Assembly (NCBI GenBank): GCA_946414025.1
Contig: CAMKMX010000029.1
Span: 1 to 39,986, forward strand
Direction of reading: 5' to 3'
Origin: an uncultured Fibrobacter sp.
Lineage (GTDB): Bacteria > Fibrobacterota > Fibrobacteria > Fibrobacterales > Fibrobacteraceae
Length of the DNA stretch: 39,986 bases
This document shows, piece after piece, positions 8,453-17,000 of the stretch. The position numbers and the translations under genes are program-made. The notes under the pieces are model-generated. The model saw nothing but the letters and a program-made list of their open reading frames with translations, had not been told where the DNA came from and made no database searches. How positions within the stretch are numbered: the first letter of the stretch is position 1; the number at the start of each line of letters is the position of its first letter.

Positions 8453-9355
8453 CTAGATGGCGGCGATTTCCTGGTTAATTTCTTCGGCGCCCTTGATGTC
8501 TTCGTTGTAGATGGCGTTTACCTTCTTGCAGCCCAGTTCCAAAAGCTTGCGGGCTCCTTGGTTGTCGCTTTGCCTGCGCAGTTCCCTAATAGCGCCATCG
8601 ATAAGCTTGATGTCGCGCTGTTCGGGATAGTTTTTCATGAACTTGTAGAACAGGGCAATCTGGTTTTCGTAGTCGCTGTCGGTTTCGCAGGCCAGCAAGA
8701 AAGGCACCACCCTGGTATTCAGCAGGTTGTTCAGGTCACCCACGAAGGTGTTGAGGCTCGCCCCTTCGGGGAACAGTTCTTCAGTTTCCCGTTGAATATC
8801 GTCGTTGTCCATAATCTCGCCGTTTTCGAACTGGGAAAGCATCTCGTTCAGCAGGTTGATTTCTTCGACCTTGGCCTGCTCGCGGTAACGGGCCTGGTAA
8901 AAGACGGGCAGCGTGGTCAGGCAAAAGTGGGCTTGGTTCATGCCGATGAACTCGCCAATGTAATACACGTCGGCGTCTTCGTTCAGAATATCTTCTTCGC
9001 TGGCAAAATTGCAGATGCGGGCGGGAATGGGAATGACTTCCATGTTGGCCAGTTCGTGGAGGCGCTCCCGCAGGGAATCCACGTCCATGTCTTCGGGCAG
9101 TTCCACGCCGTCTTCTTCCATGGATTCCAGCAGGTTGTCGATCTTTGAATCCACGGCCTTGTTGATGGCTCTTCGGCTAGGCAGCTTGGGCTGCTGCCGG
9201 AAATCCCCTTCCAGGGCGAAAAGGCCGTTTTTCACCATGTCGTCAAAAGGTGTGCCGCTCCGCTCCGCATCGGGGGAGGGCAAAATCTTGGCGTAGGCAA
9301 TCATGCGCCCGCACAGGCGTTGGTCGTTTCCTTTTTTCTGTTCGATTCCCAGCAT
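8453..9355 (-). CDS. Conserved-looking cytosolic protein of unknown function
   Basis: 300 residues, acidic, with no signal peptide or membrane helix. I do not recognise a family. The central part (DVYYIGEFIGMNQAHFCLTT, then LPVFYQARYREQAKVEEINL) looks like an ordered globular core, and the C-terminal third is helical with many charged residues. I chose the ATG at 9355 rather than the GTG at 9361 because a TATATT -7 box occupies 9362-9367, directly against the GTG. A transcript started from it would begin at about the ATG. The gene diverges from the NAT-like gene across a 250-bp repeat element. Confidence 0.7.
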   Translation of the reverse strand: MLGIEQKKGNDQRLCGRMIAYAKILPSPDAERSGTPFDDMVKNGLFALEGDFRQQPKLPSRRAINKAVDSKIDNLLESMEEDGVELPEDMDVDSLRERLHELANMEVIPIPARICNFASEEDILNEDADVYYIGEFIGMNQAHFCLTTLPVFYQARYREQAKVEEINLLNEMLSQFENGEIMDNDDIQRETEELFPEGASLNTFVGDLNNLLNTRVVPFLLACETDSDYENQIALFYKFMKNYPEQRDIKLIDGAIRELRRQSDNQGARKLLELGCKKVNAIYNEDIKGAEEINQEIAAI

Positions 9356-9361
9356 AGCCAC

Positions 9362-9367
9362 AATATA
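9362..9367 (-). promoter_or_regulatory. -7 box TATATT, leaderless start
   Basis: Read leftward, TTTGCTATATT ends 6 bases before the ATG at 9355. The upstream promoter half would have to lie inside the heptamer array beginning at 9379. Confidence 0.5.
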
Positions 9368-9378
9368 GCAAATAGTGA

Positions 9379-9476
9379 TGAGTTGTGAGTAGTGAGTGGT
9401 GGGTGGTGAGTGGTGAGTGGTGAGTGGTGAGTGATGAGTAGAGAGTTATGAGTTATGAGGTGTGAGGTGTGAGTCG
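9379..9476. repeat. Heptamer array, TGAGTNN family, 14 units
   Basis: Fourteen consecutive 7-bp units, mostly TGAGTGG, TGAGTAG, TGAGTTA and TGAGGTG, with no break in phase. It is the left arm of the composite element 9379-9604. Confidence 0.9.
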
Positions 9477-9543
9477 TCATCCTCACGCAGGTGAGGATCC
9501 GCTTACCGCAATCTAGCAGATCCTCGCCTTCGCGAGGATGACA
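9476..9543. repeat. Palindromic two-hairpin repeat (REP/BIME-like)
   Basis: The ends are inverted: GTCATCCTCAC on the left, and CGCGAGGATGAC on the right. Each end forms its own hairpin around GATCC. Copies occur at 11033-11100 and, inverted, at 35619-35711. Confidence 0.8.
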
Positions 9544-9566
9544 GCCCTCAAAGCAAAGCGACCTCA

Positions 9567-9604
9567 AACCCCTAGCCCCTAGATCCTATCCCCTAAATCC
9601 TAAT
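9567..9604. repeat. Heptamer array, TAGGRNN family (inverted)
   Basis: On the minus strand the units read TAGGATT, TAGGGGA, TAGGATC and TAGGGGC. This is the right arm of the composite element and ends just before the -7 box of the following gene. Confidence 0.75.
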
Positions 9605-9607
9605 TAC

Positions 9608-9613
9608 TATCTT
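9608..9613 (+). promoter_or_regulatory. -7 box TATCTT ahead of a GTG start
   Basis: TTACTATCTTT ends about 7 bases before the GTG at 9621. It mirrors the leftward box at 9362-9367 on the other side of the repeat element. Confidence 0.45.
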
Positions 9614-9620
9614 TCCTTCT

Positions 9621-10439
9621 GTGGAACAATCTACCTGGCAAAAGATTCTCGAGCTGTGCAACAGGCTTTCCACCGTCACCTACGAGAACCTCACGAAAAT
9701 TATCCGTCTGGAATCGGCGGGTTCAGCCACTCGTGCCCGCAACCTGGATGACAGTTTCCAGAACGATGCGGACAGCTGGATGGGTGGCGGCACCTGCTTC
9801 AGCATGACCTGGCACCTGTATCAGGCCTTTACCGACATGGGGCTTTCGCCCCGTCTGGTCATGGGCCACAAGCGAAAAGAGAAAAACATCCACTGTGCTT
9901 TGATCCTACCGGATCAGTTCGGATTTAAGAATTCGGATTTCAGAATTAATTCCGAATTCCGAACTCCGAATTCCGAATTCCTCTTCGATCCCGGCTACCT
10001 CATCTTCGATCCGCTCCCTTTGCCTGCACCTCAACCGTTCGGTTCCGGCGAGGCGTTTTTCCCGCTGGTCCCCAACTGCGTGCGGCTGGTGCGGCCTGCC
10101 GCCGATGCCCTGGAACTCTGGACCGGCGGTGCGGGCGGCCCCATGAAGCTTCGTTTCGAGTATCCGCTAGAAGGTGTTTCCGTCGAAGAATTCAAGCAGC
10201 ACTGGTCCGAAAGTTTCTACCGAGAGATGATGACCTACCCGGTGCTCAACCGCCTGGACCGGGAACGGGGTGTGCAGTATTACTACCAGAAAGGGAACCT
10301 GGTCATCCGCGACAAGGACGGCTCCCGTATGGAACGCATTCCCGAAGAACTCCGTGTGGAAAAGCTCAGCGAGATTTTCCACATTTCGCCGGACTTAGTT
10401 GACCGCGCCCTCGGAATCCTAAAAAAAGAACATTCTTGA
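9621..10439 (+). CDS. Transglutaminase/arylamine N-acetyltransferase-fold protein
   Basis: 272 residues, cytosolic. A Cys-His-Asp order fits the papain-like fold shared by transglutaminases and NATs: C59 in GGGTCFSMTW, H91 in NIHCALIL and D123 in LFDPGYLIFDP. The surroundings are closer to NAT-like proteins than to protease-type transglutaminases; the substrate is unknown. Residues 100-120 (GFKNSDFRINSEF, then RTPNSEF) are encoded by nine heptads, exactly 63 bp, of a GAATTCG-family repeat. They sit between the catalytic His and Asp without breaking the frame. The GTG start is taken because it lies just behind a -7 box; no Shine-Dalgarno is present. The next gene starts 39 bases downstream. 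Confidence 0.65.
   Translation: MEQSTWQKILELCNRLSTVTYENLTKIIRLESAGSATRARNLDDSFQNDADSWMGGGTCFSMTWHLYQAFTDMGLSPRLVMGHKRKEKNIHCALILPDQFGFKNSDFRINSEFRTPNSEFLFDPGYLIFDPLPLPAPQPFGSGEAFFPLVPNCVRLVRPAADALELWTGGAGGPMKLRFEYPLEGVSVEEFKQHWSESFYREMMTYPVLNRLDRERGVQYYYQKGNLVIRDKDGSRMERIPEELRVEKLSEIFHISPDLVDRALGILKKEHS
9917..9980. repeat. Heptamer array, GAATTCG family, in frame inside a gene
   Basis: Nine 7-bp blocks (GTTCGGA, TTTAAGA, ATTCGGA, TTTCAGA, ATTAATT, CCGAATT, CCGAACT, CCGAATT, CCGAATT) total 63 bp, or 21 codons. The left blocks are inverted relative to the right ones, so the array can fold back on itself. Confidence 0.85.
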
Positions 10440-10478
10440 AAATATTTATATTTTTTCCCAAAAAAAGGAACATCTCTT

Positions 10479-10964
10479 ATGAAAAAGTTTTTGATTCTCG
10501 TTGTTGCCATGGCCTCTGCCATGTTCGTCGCCTGCGGCCCTTCCAAGCTGGAAATGCAGGAAATGTCTTCTAGCCGCGACATCATCATCGAAGTCCGTCA
10601 GGTGCTGAACGACTCTATTAGCCTTATGATCGGCAACACCCTGTACCTGAACAGCAAGCAGGTGATTGGCGACAACTTGTTCCCCCTGCTGGTGAGCACC
10701 CGCGACCCGCAAGAAATCGAACGCTTGACCGCAACCGACGTGGTGAACACTCCCGAAGACCTCCTCAAGTACCTGCGATTTACTTCGCCCGACATGGTGA
10801 ACTTCGGCATCGTCATCGGCGAAACCGCCTACAACGAAATCGGCTTTGACGAAAACCATGTGGTGGAAACCCTGAAGAACATTTTCATCAAGGTGGACGG
10901 CGGCTCCCTTATCCTCTTCCACGAGAAGAACGGCGAACTCACCTCCGCAAAGAAGCTGTTCTAA
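10479..10964 (+). CDS. Small lipoprotein of unknown function
   Basis: 161 residues. MKKFLILVVAMASAMFVAC is a lipoprotein signal peptide with the lipobox VAC, so Cys19 would be lipidated and the protein anchored in the envelope. The mature part has no motif I recognise; it is mixed helix/strand with stretches such as DIIIEVRQVLNDSIS and GGSLILFHEKNGEL. A TTATATTTT box at about 10446-10454 and AAAGGAAC upstream of the ATG suggest its own promoter and a normal ribosome-binding site. It ends before a repeat element that separates it from the convergent MATE gene. Confidence 0.7.
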   Translation: MKKFLILVVAMASAMFVACGPSKLEMQEMSSSRDIIIEVRQVLNDSISLMIGNTLYLNSKQVIGDNLFPLLVSTRDPQEIERLTATDVVNTPEDLLKYLRFTSPDMVNFGIVIGETAYNEIGFDENHVVETLKNIFIKVDGGSLILFHEKNGELTSAKKLF

Positions 10965-10989
10965 CTGACGGTTTGGTCCTTGGGGTGAT

Positions 10990-11135
10990 TCAGGTTTTAG
11001 GTAGTAGGTTGTAGGATTGAAGGTCCCAAGTTGTCATCCTCACGAAAGTGAGGATCCGCTTGCTTTTCTGTAGTGGATTCTCGCCTTCGCGAGAATGACA
11101 CATCTTGAGTCCCGCAATCCTAACCACTAACCACT
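10990..11135. repeat. MITE-like composite repeat with inverted heptamer ends
   Basis: TAGGTAG, TAGGTTG and TAGGATT (10998-11018) lead into the palindromic GTCATCCTCAC unit (11033-11100). After it, the heptamers return inverted (AATCCTAACCACTAACCAC). The two arms match as imperfect inverted repeats of about 45 bp. No open reading frame lies inside. It sits between two convergent genes. Confidence 0.7.
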
Positions 11136-11138
11136 GCT

Positions 11139-12524
11139 TCACTTCAACTTCTTCAGTTCGTGCAGCAGCATTCCCATGCCGATGATGGCGGCCCCGGTAT
11201 CGGCGATGGGCTGGGCCATGAACACCCCCTTCAGTTCAAAGAAATGGGGGAGTACAAGCAGGAAGGGTATCAGCAGTATCACCTGGCGGCAGGCGTTCAG
11301 GAACATGGACCTGAGGGCTTTCCCCGTGCCCTGGAAAAAGCTTCCGGCCACCATGCCGAAGGGAATCATGAAAAAGGCGGCGGTGAAAATGCGCATGGCC
11401 CAGGCGGCCACCTGCTGCATTTCTAGGTCACCGGGAGCGAAGGGAGCCACGAAGGTCTCCGCCTTCCACATCAGCACCGCCCAGGCGATGGCCATAAAGC
11501 TCGCCGCGTAAATCAGGGCAAATTTTACGGTTCCCTTCACGCGGTCGTTCAGCCGGGCCCCGTAGTTGTAACCGATGATAGGTTGCGTCCCGTGGACAAA
11601 GCCCAGGAGGGGTAACACGATGATGGACACCACGCTGTTGATGATGCCGAAGGCCGAGATGGCCATATCGCCTCCGGAAAGGCTGCCGGTAGGCTTGAGG
11701 CTGATATTGCCGTAGCTGGTGAGGCTCCAGGCCAGAATGGCGTTCATGAGGCTGTTGCAAATCTGCATTACCGAAGGCGGGAGCCCCAAGATGTAAATCT
11801 TTCTCACGTAGGGGAGCCTGAGCTTCATGTGCCGCCAGCGGATACGGATGGGGGTGCCCTTCTTGATGAAGAACTGGGTAATGAGGGCGCTGGCGACAAG
11901 CTGGGAACACACCGTGGCCCAGGCTGCCCCTTCGATGCCCCAGTGGAATTTCATGATGAACAGCCAGTCCAGGACGATATTGGAAACAGCCCCGGCGATT
12001 TCCCGGAACATGGCGGTTTTCGGATGGCCCATGGAACGGATGAAGTGGTTCATGCCTGGAGCGATAGTCTGGAATACCGCCCCGCACAAGATAATGCGCA
12101 TGTAGCTTTCGGCCACGGGGAGTGTCTGGTCGCTGGCCCCGAACAGCTTCAGGAGCGGCGTCATGAAGATTTCGCCGAAGGCAAAGGAAAAGATAGCCAT
12201 CAAGATGAGCAACGAAAAGGAGTTGTTCAAAATGATGCTTGCCTGGATGTACTTCTTTTGTCCGAGACGGATGGCAAAGAGGGTGTTCCCGCCGACCCCT
12301 ACAATCATGGACATGGCCATGATGAACAGTCCGATGGGAAAACAGAGGGTGATGCCTGCGATGCCGAGACTGCCTACGCCCTGGCCCACGAAAAAACGGT
12401 CCACAATGTTGTAGAGGGCGTTGACGCACATGCTGATGATGGCGGGGACCGAAAACTGCAGCACCAGTTTCGGGATGCTTGCGGTGCCAAAGGAGTTGAG
12501 GCGCTCGGAGTAGAATTCACTCAT
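11139..12524 (-). CDS. MATE-family efflux transporter
   Basis: 461 residues with about twelve membrane helices. The N-terminal part SIPKLVLQFSVPAIISMCVN, then ALYNIVDRFFVGQGVGSLG, is typical of the MATE branch that includes NorM and MepA, Na+- or H+-driven exporters of cationic drugs and other metabolites. The second half repeats the pattern with FVHGTQPIIGYNYGAR. The substrate is unknown. An upstream Met at 12578 is in frame, but the segment before MSEFYSERL is not MATE-like and a TATATTTG -7 box lies at 12532-12539, between the two. I therefore take the ATG at 12524, which would be nearly leaderless. Confidence 0.85.
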   Translation of the reverse strand: MSEFYSERLNSFGTASIPKLVLQFSVPAIISMCVNALYNIVDRFFVGQGVGSLGIAGITLCFPIGLFIMAMSMIVGVGGNTLFAIRLGQKKYIQASIILNNSFSLLILMAIFSFAFGEIFMTPLLKLFGASDQTLPVAESYMRIILCGAVFQTIAPGMNHFIRSMGHPKTAMFREIAGAVSNIVLDWLFIMKFHWGIEGAAWATVCSQLVASALITQFFIKKGTPIRIRWRHMKLRLPYVRKIYILGLPPSVMQICNSLMNAILAWSLTSYGNISLKPTGSLSGGDMAISAFGIINSVVSIIVLPLLGFVHGTQPIIGYNYGARLNDRVKGTVKFALIYAASFMAIAWAVLMWKAETFVAPFAPGDLEMQQVAAWAMRIFTAAFFMIPFGMVAGSFFQGTGKALRSMFLNACRQVILLIPFLLVLPHFFELKGVFMAQPIADTGAAIIGMGMLLHELKKLK

Positions 12525-12531
12525 CGGCGCG

Positions 12532-12539
12532 CAAATATA
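12532..12539 (-). promoter_or_regulatory. -7 box TATATTTG of the MATE gene
   Basis: This matches TAnnTTTG exactly. It ends 7 bases before the ATG at 12524, and no Shine-Dalgarno lies between. It rules out the upstream in-frame Met as the start. Confidence 0.55.
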
Positions 12540-12616
12540 GTAAAAGGCGAGTGCTATGACAACGCTTGCGTTGGCCACGCCGAGTTATATGCGTTTACGC
12601 AAAGATAGAAAATTAT

Positions 12617-12680
12617 GAATTCGGATTTCAGATTTCGGAATTGTTTTTAGAATAAAGACCTAATTCTTAATTCCGAATTT
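12617..12680. repeat. GAATTCG-family heptamers, intergenic
   Basis: GAATTCG, GATTTCA, GATTTCG and GAATTGT (12617-12644) face an inverted partial copy (TTCTTAATTCCGAATTTT, 12664-12681). It is the same family as the arrays inside mnmE and the NAT-like gene. Confidence 0.65.
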
Positions 12681-12688
12681 TCGCGAAG

Positions 12689-13576
12689 CTACGCTTCGCA
12701 CGCCACCTGATTCCGTCCGCCTTCCTTGGCTACGTACAAAAGACGGTCGCATTCCGCAATCAGGTCTTCGATTTTCCCGATATTTTCACCCTGCTTGCTA
12801 GCAAGCCCGAGAGAAATGGTCACGGGGATAATGGTATCCTTCCAGGAGAAACGGTGGCGTTCTACCGCCATGCGGAGACGCTCTGCGCTCTTTTTGGCGT
12901 CTTCTACGCCGATTCCGCTGAGCAAGAGCACGAATTCCTCGCCGCCGTAACGGGCCAGCAGGTCCGATTCCCGCTTTTCTTCTTTGAGAATGCGGGCGAT
13001 TTCTTTCAGAACCATGTCGCCGCACTGGTGGCCCCAGGTGTCGTTCACGTGCTTGAAGTGGTCGGCATCCACCATGATGGCATGCACAAAGAAGTTGTTC
13101 CGGCGGGCAAGGGCAAGCTCGCCCAGGCTCCGGTCAAAGAAGTTCCGGCGGTTGGAAATCTTGGTCAGCGGGTCCATGGTGGCCGCCTCGTAGAGTTCCC
13201 GGTCAAAGGCTTCTTCGCTGGCATCCTTGAAGTCGATTTTCAGCACGTGCTTGCCCAGCTGCAGGCGGTTGTCGGAGTCCAAGACCATTTGGCTCACCGG
13301 ATTCCCGTCCACGTAGGTGCCGTTGGTGCTGCCCAGATCCTGGACCGTGACGTTCTTGCCGTCGAAGGTCAGGCTGCAGTGCTTGCGGCTCACCAGTTCG
13401 TCGTCCAGGCGGATGTCGGCGTCGGCACCGCGACCAAGGACAACAGTGCCTTTTTCCAGGGCAATCTGCTTGAATTGAGTCTGGGGGTACAGGATTATCA
13501 GGTGGGGGTGTAACTCCATGACCCTAAAGGGGATAGTGTTGCCTGGGGTGACAATAGTCTGGTCCAAATCCTGCAT
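12689..13576 (-). CDS. FHA-domain diguanylate cyclase (GGDEF)
   Basis: 295 residues, cytosolic. Residues ~40-112 form an FHA phosphopeptide-binding domain with GRGADADIRL, SRKH (63-66) and GSTNGTYVDG. Residues ~130-290 form a GGDEF domain, which makes cyclic di-GMP from two GTP. The active-site motif is GGEEF (211-215), a functional variant. The product-inhibition I-site RxxD is present (R202-D205), five residues ahead. The architecture implies that a Ser/Thr-kinase signal, read by FHA, controls c-di-GMP output. The ATG has GGAG 6 bases upstream and a TATATT box at 13598-13603. A GAATTCG-family repeat begins directly after its stop. Confidence 0.92.
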   Translation of the reverse strand: MQDLDQTIVTPGNTIPFRVMELHPHLIILYPQTQFKQIALEKGTVVLGRGADADIRLDDELVSRKHCSLTFDGKNVTVQDLGSTNGTYVDGNPVSQMVLDSDNRLQLGKHVLKIDFKDASEEAFDRELYEAATMDPLTKISNRRNFFDRSLGELALARRNNFFVHAIMVDADHFKHVNDTWGHQCGDMVLKEIARILKEEKRESDLLARYGGEEFVLLLSGIGVEDAKKSAERLRMAVERHRFSWKDTIIPVTISLGLASKQGENIGKIEDLIAECDRLLYVAKEGGRNQVACEA

Positions 13577-13616
13577 GTTTTCTCCAATGACACGTTTAAT
13601 ATAGTAAAAGAGGGGT

Positions 13617-13658
13617 TAGGATTTAGGGGATAGGATCTAGGATCTAGGGGATAGGGAG
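13617..13658. repeat. Heptamer array, TAGGRNN family, six units
   Basis: TAGGATT, TAGGGGA, TAGGATC, TAGGATC, TAGGGGA and TAGGGAG follow one another without a gap. An inverted set at 13889-13920 bounds the other side of the region. Confidence 0.85.
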
Positions 13659-13998
13659 ATGTGGAATGTGAGATTAGTAATGGGTTTTCAGTTATGAGTT
13701 GTGAGTTTCTATAATCGCGCCTTTGGCGCCAAATTATGTATTGAGGGCTGAAAACAGACTACTCACTCCACATACCTCAAAGGGGCGAAGCCCCTAAACG
13801 ATACTTGGCAACTAGAATTGCGATGCAATTCGTTGCCCTAGTAGAGTTATGCCCTTTGGGTAGACCTCGCACCTCGGGCCTCGAACCTCAGCCTCTAAAT
13901 CCTAGTCTCTAGCCCCTAAAATGTGATTTTCGGCAACATGTGACGGGCGTCGCAGCATGGAATGTATACAATTATGTTATTTTTAAGGAAAATGATAG

Positions 13999-14016
13999 GG
14001 GGAAGACCGCTTCCCC
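13999..14016 (+). promoter_or_regulatory. Leader hairpin before the 1917-residue protein gene
   Basis: GGGGAAG-ACCG-CTTCCCC gives a perfect 7-bp stem ending 2 bases before the ribosome-binding site (GGAGAGAGG, 14018-14026). It could affect mRNA stability or translation. No known riboswitch was recognised. Confidence 0.35.
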
Positions 14017-14031
14017 TGGAGAGAGGTATTT

Positions 14032-17000
14032 ATGGAACGTAGATTGAACCTGGCCGCCTTGATGGGCCTTGCTTTGCTACTTCTGGCAACTACGGTCGCC
14101 GCTGCGGACACGAATCCTGTTCAGGAGCAGGAATCGATACCGGGGGCTGTTCCCGGCAAAAAGTTCTGTGCGAGGTGGACTGTAGAAGAAAGTGCAGTAG
14201 GGCAGCTTTGGCTAAGCCAGAAGTCCTACTCCTACGTACCCCAGGGCGACTCTACCGAATCAGTTGACGATCACACGATTGATCATCACGAAGAATGTTT
14301 CGACTTGTGGTATGACCCTTCGGGTGAATCTAATGATGTTTACTCCTTCTTGTCGAGTGTCGGTGGTGATGGTTTAATGCATATCCCGCTGTATCTGGAA
14401 TCGGACCTTGATTTTGGCGGTGTCTCTGCGGACAGCAATTCCTGCGTGGCATCCTTTAAGCCTATTTCTTTCATAAAATACGCCTCTTTCTTTGGTTCAA
14501 CATATACCATCAAGAACTTGTGCTATATAGCTAAAAACGAAAGTTCTCCTGTGGGATTTTTTTCCAGCGCGATAGACGTGGATTTTTATAGCCTGAAGTT
14601 TGAAAATGTCTATTTTAAGGTGGAAAATGAGAGCTCGTTCTCCACAGCTCCGGTAGGCGTGGTTACGGGTAGCTTGGACCATACGGAATTCGGGTCTTCG
14701 TTCAGGAACATCAGTCTCAAGAACGTGAAAATCGTGGCGGCTCAGGCGGGCGGCCTTGTTGGTCTTATCGGCGAAGACACCTCACCACTCATTCAAAACG
14801 TCTCGGGCGAGAATGTGGAAATTTTTGCCGCCGAGGGGACGATTGTATCTTCTATGGTGGCACCTGATTATTCCGCATATGAAGAAGAGCTGAAAGTCCA
14901 CTTGGGCGGTTTGGTCGGCAAAACGATCTCGGGGGTGTCGATTCTCAACGTTGGAATTACGGGACTCAAGGTTCATTCCGATGTGGATTTCATTTTGCTG
15001 ACACCTGAAAATCAGGAGGAATGCAATGATAACGATTGCGGATCATCCCAGGATATCTCAGGATACATAGGCGGCCTGGTGGGCTCCTTGTTGTCTGAGT
15101 ATTCGGAGGTTTCTGTAGCCAATACCTACACGTCTGGCGATATTTCCTATAAGGGAGGGGATTACTATGCTGGGTTCCTTGCCGGCGTATTGTCCTTTGG
15201 TGAGAATGCGGCATATACCATTGCGAACAACTACCACTATGGTGCAACCGACTCCCAGGCGGCAAACATTGCTGGTCTTTTAGAGCTAGGAGGTGAGAAT
15301 GTAGAGGCGAGCGAATGGGTTTATGCCTCCCTTGGCGGTCGCAATTACCGCAATAGTATAGATGGGAAGATTCCTTTCGACGAAACTGATTTTGATAGCA
15401 CGTCCTATATCTGGGATGGCGCGAATGGCGGGGCGATTCCCGCAGACCTTATGCAAAAAGGTGCTTTTGCCAAGGCCCTGATTGAATTTGAAAAGGAGGA
15501 TCTGCAAGACTATGATGTGTCGAAATGGTCGCGCAAGGACGGCGTGAACAATGGCATGCCCGTGTTTGCCACTTCCGAGTTAATGCCTATTTATAGGATT
15601 GATTTTAAGGCGGGCATCCAGCTCTACGAAAACGATTCGACGATAGATAAACAAATATGGCTTGCTGCTGGTGCTACGGAAGATAGGGACGGTTTATCGC
15701 TTTCGGTTTATACCGACTATGCGGGAAAAATCCCCGACGAAAATTGGGTGGAATATGCGCTCGGACTTAAAGAGGATGGCTTCTACTGGGAAGACTTCTC
15801 GGATGGCCGTCCCTTTAATCTGAAATCCTCCACCGCGTTTAATTCTGATAAGGTGTTGAACCTTATGAAAAACGTGACGGTAAATGTCCATTATGGGTTC
15901 CTCAGGGGTGACGCAGATGCGCCCAGCTTTGTTTCAGTGGCCGAGTACATGGAAACCGTCGGAGGAGATTTCTATTTCTTGGGACAACCCTTTGAAACGC
16001 TTTCCAGTACGGATGTGTGGGATGCTTTCCCGGAACTGGCCGTGATTAGCAGCACTGCAGATGGAAGCGGCACTGCTGATGAGGCCGTTGTTTATGCCTA
16101 TCAGAGATATACCGTCCAAACCAAGAGATGTGCTACGCAAGAGGGCACTACGCAGGAGAGCACTACGCAGCAAGTTTGCTCCTTTAGCGAACTCAGTTTT
16201 AATAGGTCTCCGTTCTATGCATCGGAGTACTTTAGTATTGCCGGATTGAGTGATGGGGGCGATATTTATGTGGTGTATGGCCAGCAGTCTTCCACTCGAT
16301 CCAAAGGTGCTCTTTTTGTAGCCGATCTGCAAGTTGGAGGCAATAGTCAAGAACCGGCCACCATCCAGGTGATGGCCGTCGATGTGAACGGCGAAATCGT
16401 TCCTACTGAAGCGACGTTTGATTTACCGTCTGGCGTGGAAGAGGATCTTTCTAACGTGCATGATCTTTCTGATAGTATCCCATTCTCCCCGTATTTGAAG
16501 GTCAATTACAGTTCAGACATTTGGAACGAGGTTTCCGGAGTGGTCGCCCTTGTCGTTGTAGGCGGAAACTGGTCGGAAGGATCTTCTGACTCTAGAGGAT
16601 CGATGGCGGATGCCGTTCTCAGTTTGATGGCAGACACGTTGAAAGACAAAATTCTTCAGGATACGCTGGCAGAACTGGGATCTACCGAAGAAATTCTTGC
16701 GGAAATGTCGCAGTATTCTCAATCGTTTAAATATGCCCGTTATGTTCGCCTGAGCGCAGATGGGACCCTCAATTTGGAGAACCTGTTTAGAGCGATTGCT
16801 CCCTACCGTAGGCATGCAGAGGACAATCCCATCTTTATCGGGTTTACGCCGATACGTACCGAAATCGTGTACCGCATATCCTTTGATGTGAACACTGTTG
16901 ATGACTTTAACCTGTTTATAACTGATGAAGGACTTTCTGAAGATTTTTCGCTGACGAAGGATTTTTCTGTCAATACCGAAAGTGAAATTTTCTTTGAAGA

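Larger units (their letters stand above)
13577..14031. other. Repeat-rich intergenic region
   Basis: 455 bp, no gene seen. In order it holds: the leftward TATATT box (13598-13603); six TAGGRNN heptamers (13617-13658); two or three TGAGTNN heptamers (13687-13707); hairpins GCGCC-TTT-GGCGC (13717-13729), AGGGGC-GAA-GCCCCT (13781-13795) and GGCAAC...GTTGCC (13807-13837); inverted TAGGRNN heptamers (13889-13920); and a leader hairpin (13999-14016) before the large secreted-protein gene. Confidence 0.7.

Noticed and set aside
9379..9476. A CRISPR array
   Set aside because: The units are 7 bp with no spacers between them; it is a simple tandem array.
9476..9543. An insertion sequence with transposase
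   Set aside because: The inverted-repeat units are under 150 bp and no transposase-like frame lies within or near them.
12525..12578. An 18-residue N-terminal extension of the MATE transporter
   Set aside because: The -7 box lies inside this stretch, and MATE proteins start close to the chosen Met.
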